Positions 63,968-64,000 of a stretch of 64,000 nt of DNA are shown here, in pieces. Position 1 is the first letter of the stretch; each line of letters begins with the position of its first letter. The DNA lies in the NCBI GenBank assembly GCA_039583875.1, contig CM077157.1, positions 78,864,346 to 78,928,345 of the forward strand, given 5' to 3'. Source of the DNA: Platanthera guangdongensis (Eukaryota; Streptophyta; Magnoliopsida; Asparagales; Orchidaceae). Position numbers and translations under genes: made by a program. A model generated the notes under the pieces. That model made no database searches. It was given only the letters and a program-made list of their open reading frames with translations, and was not told where the DNA came from.

Positions 63968-64000
63968 ATTACGGTTCGTTCTCTCCGTTTGCCCATCAGT

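Larger units (their letters stand above)
60440..64000 (-). mobile_element. Element C: Ty3/gypsy chromovirus, 3' end in view
   Basis: A complete 3' LTR (60440-63169), polypurine tract and the end of pol on the minus strand; the rest lies right of the window. It inserted into the 5' LTR of element I. The pol end is open over 246 codons, so C may be one of the younger elements here. Confidence 0.92.

Overview
This window is plant nuclear repeat DNA: a thick nest of LTR retrotransposons with no recognisable host gene. Tekay/Del-like and Tat-like Ty3/gypsy proteins, SIRE-type Ty1/copia elements carrying a second large ORF, tRNA-iMet primer sites and a Tourist-like MITE together point to a flowering plant with a large, TE-rich genome. 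The sequence alone does not name the species. A run of exactly 500 N at 1145-1644 marks an assembly gap.

Layout, left to right. 1-4587 holds two minus-strand chromoviruses: A (gag and LTR edge, cut by the gap) and B (gag, primer site, 1978-bp LTR). B sits in the 5' LTR of F, a plus-strand SIRE-type element (4588-45528) that keeps gag, a second ORF (ORF2) and its 3' LTR but has lost pol. F is broken by three things: foldback element H (8198-22065), chromovirus D (23539-41993, minus strand) and a 220-bp MITE (42416-42635). H was itself split by G (9411-21430), a young and nearly complete 12.0-kb copia element with 5-bp target duplication CCGCC. The 5' LTR of D was split by E (33552-41350), a gag-only Tat-type element with target duplication CAATG and a ~87-bp minisatellite.

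Right of F lie: a truncated solo LTR of the G family flanked by an odd 55-bp direct repeat (K, 45964-47497); a scrambled copia element with head-to-head LTRs (M, 48126-50720); a GC-rich stretch (51490-52110); the 3' LTR of a minus-strand relative of F (N, 52787-55555); a minus-strand non-autonomous element with a tRNA-Asp-type primer site and a double zinc-knuckle ORF (I, 55730-60439); and a chromovirus inserted in the LTR of I (C, 60440 to the right edge), whose 2.7-kb LTR carries 102-bp tandem repeats.

The most unusual signal is shared. Nearly every LTR family here, across unrelated lineages, carries arrays of short GC-rich inverted repeats specific to that family. In G the same hairpin motif occurs in the LTRs, in the 3' part of gag and in the pol-ORF2 spacer, which suggests a cis-acting RNA or regulatory element rather than an LTR-only repeat. 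All element identities come from reading motifs by eye; no database search was run.
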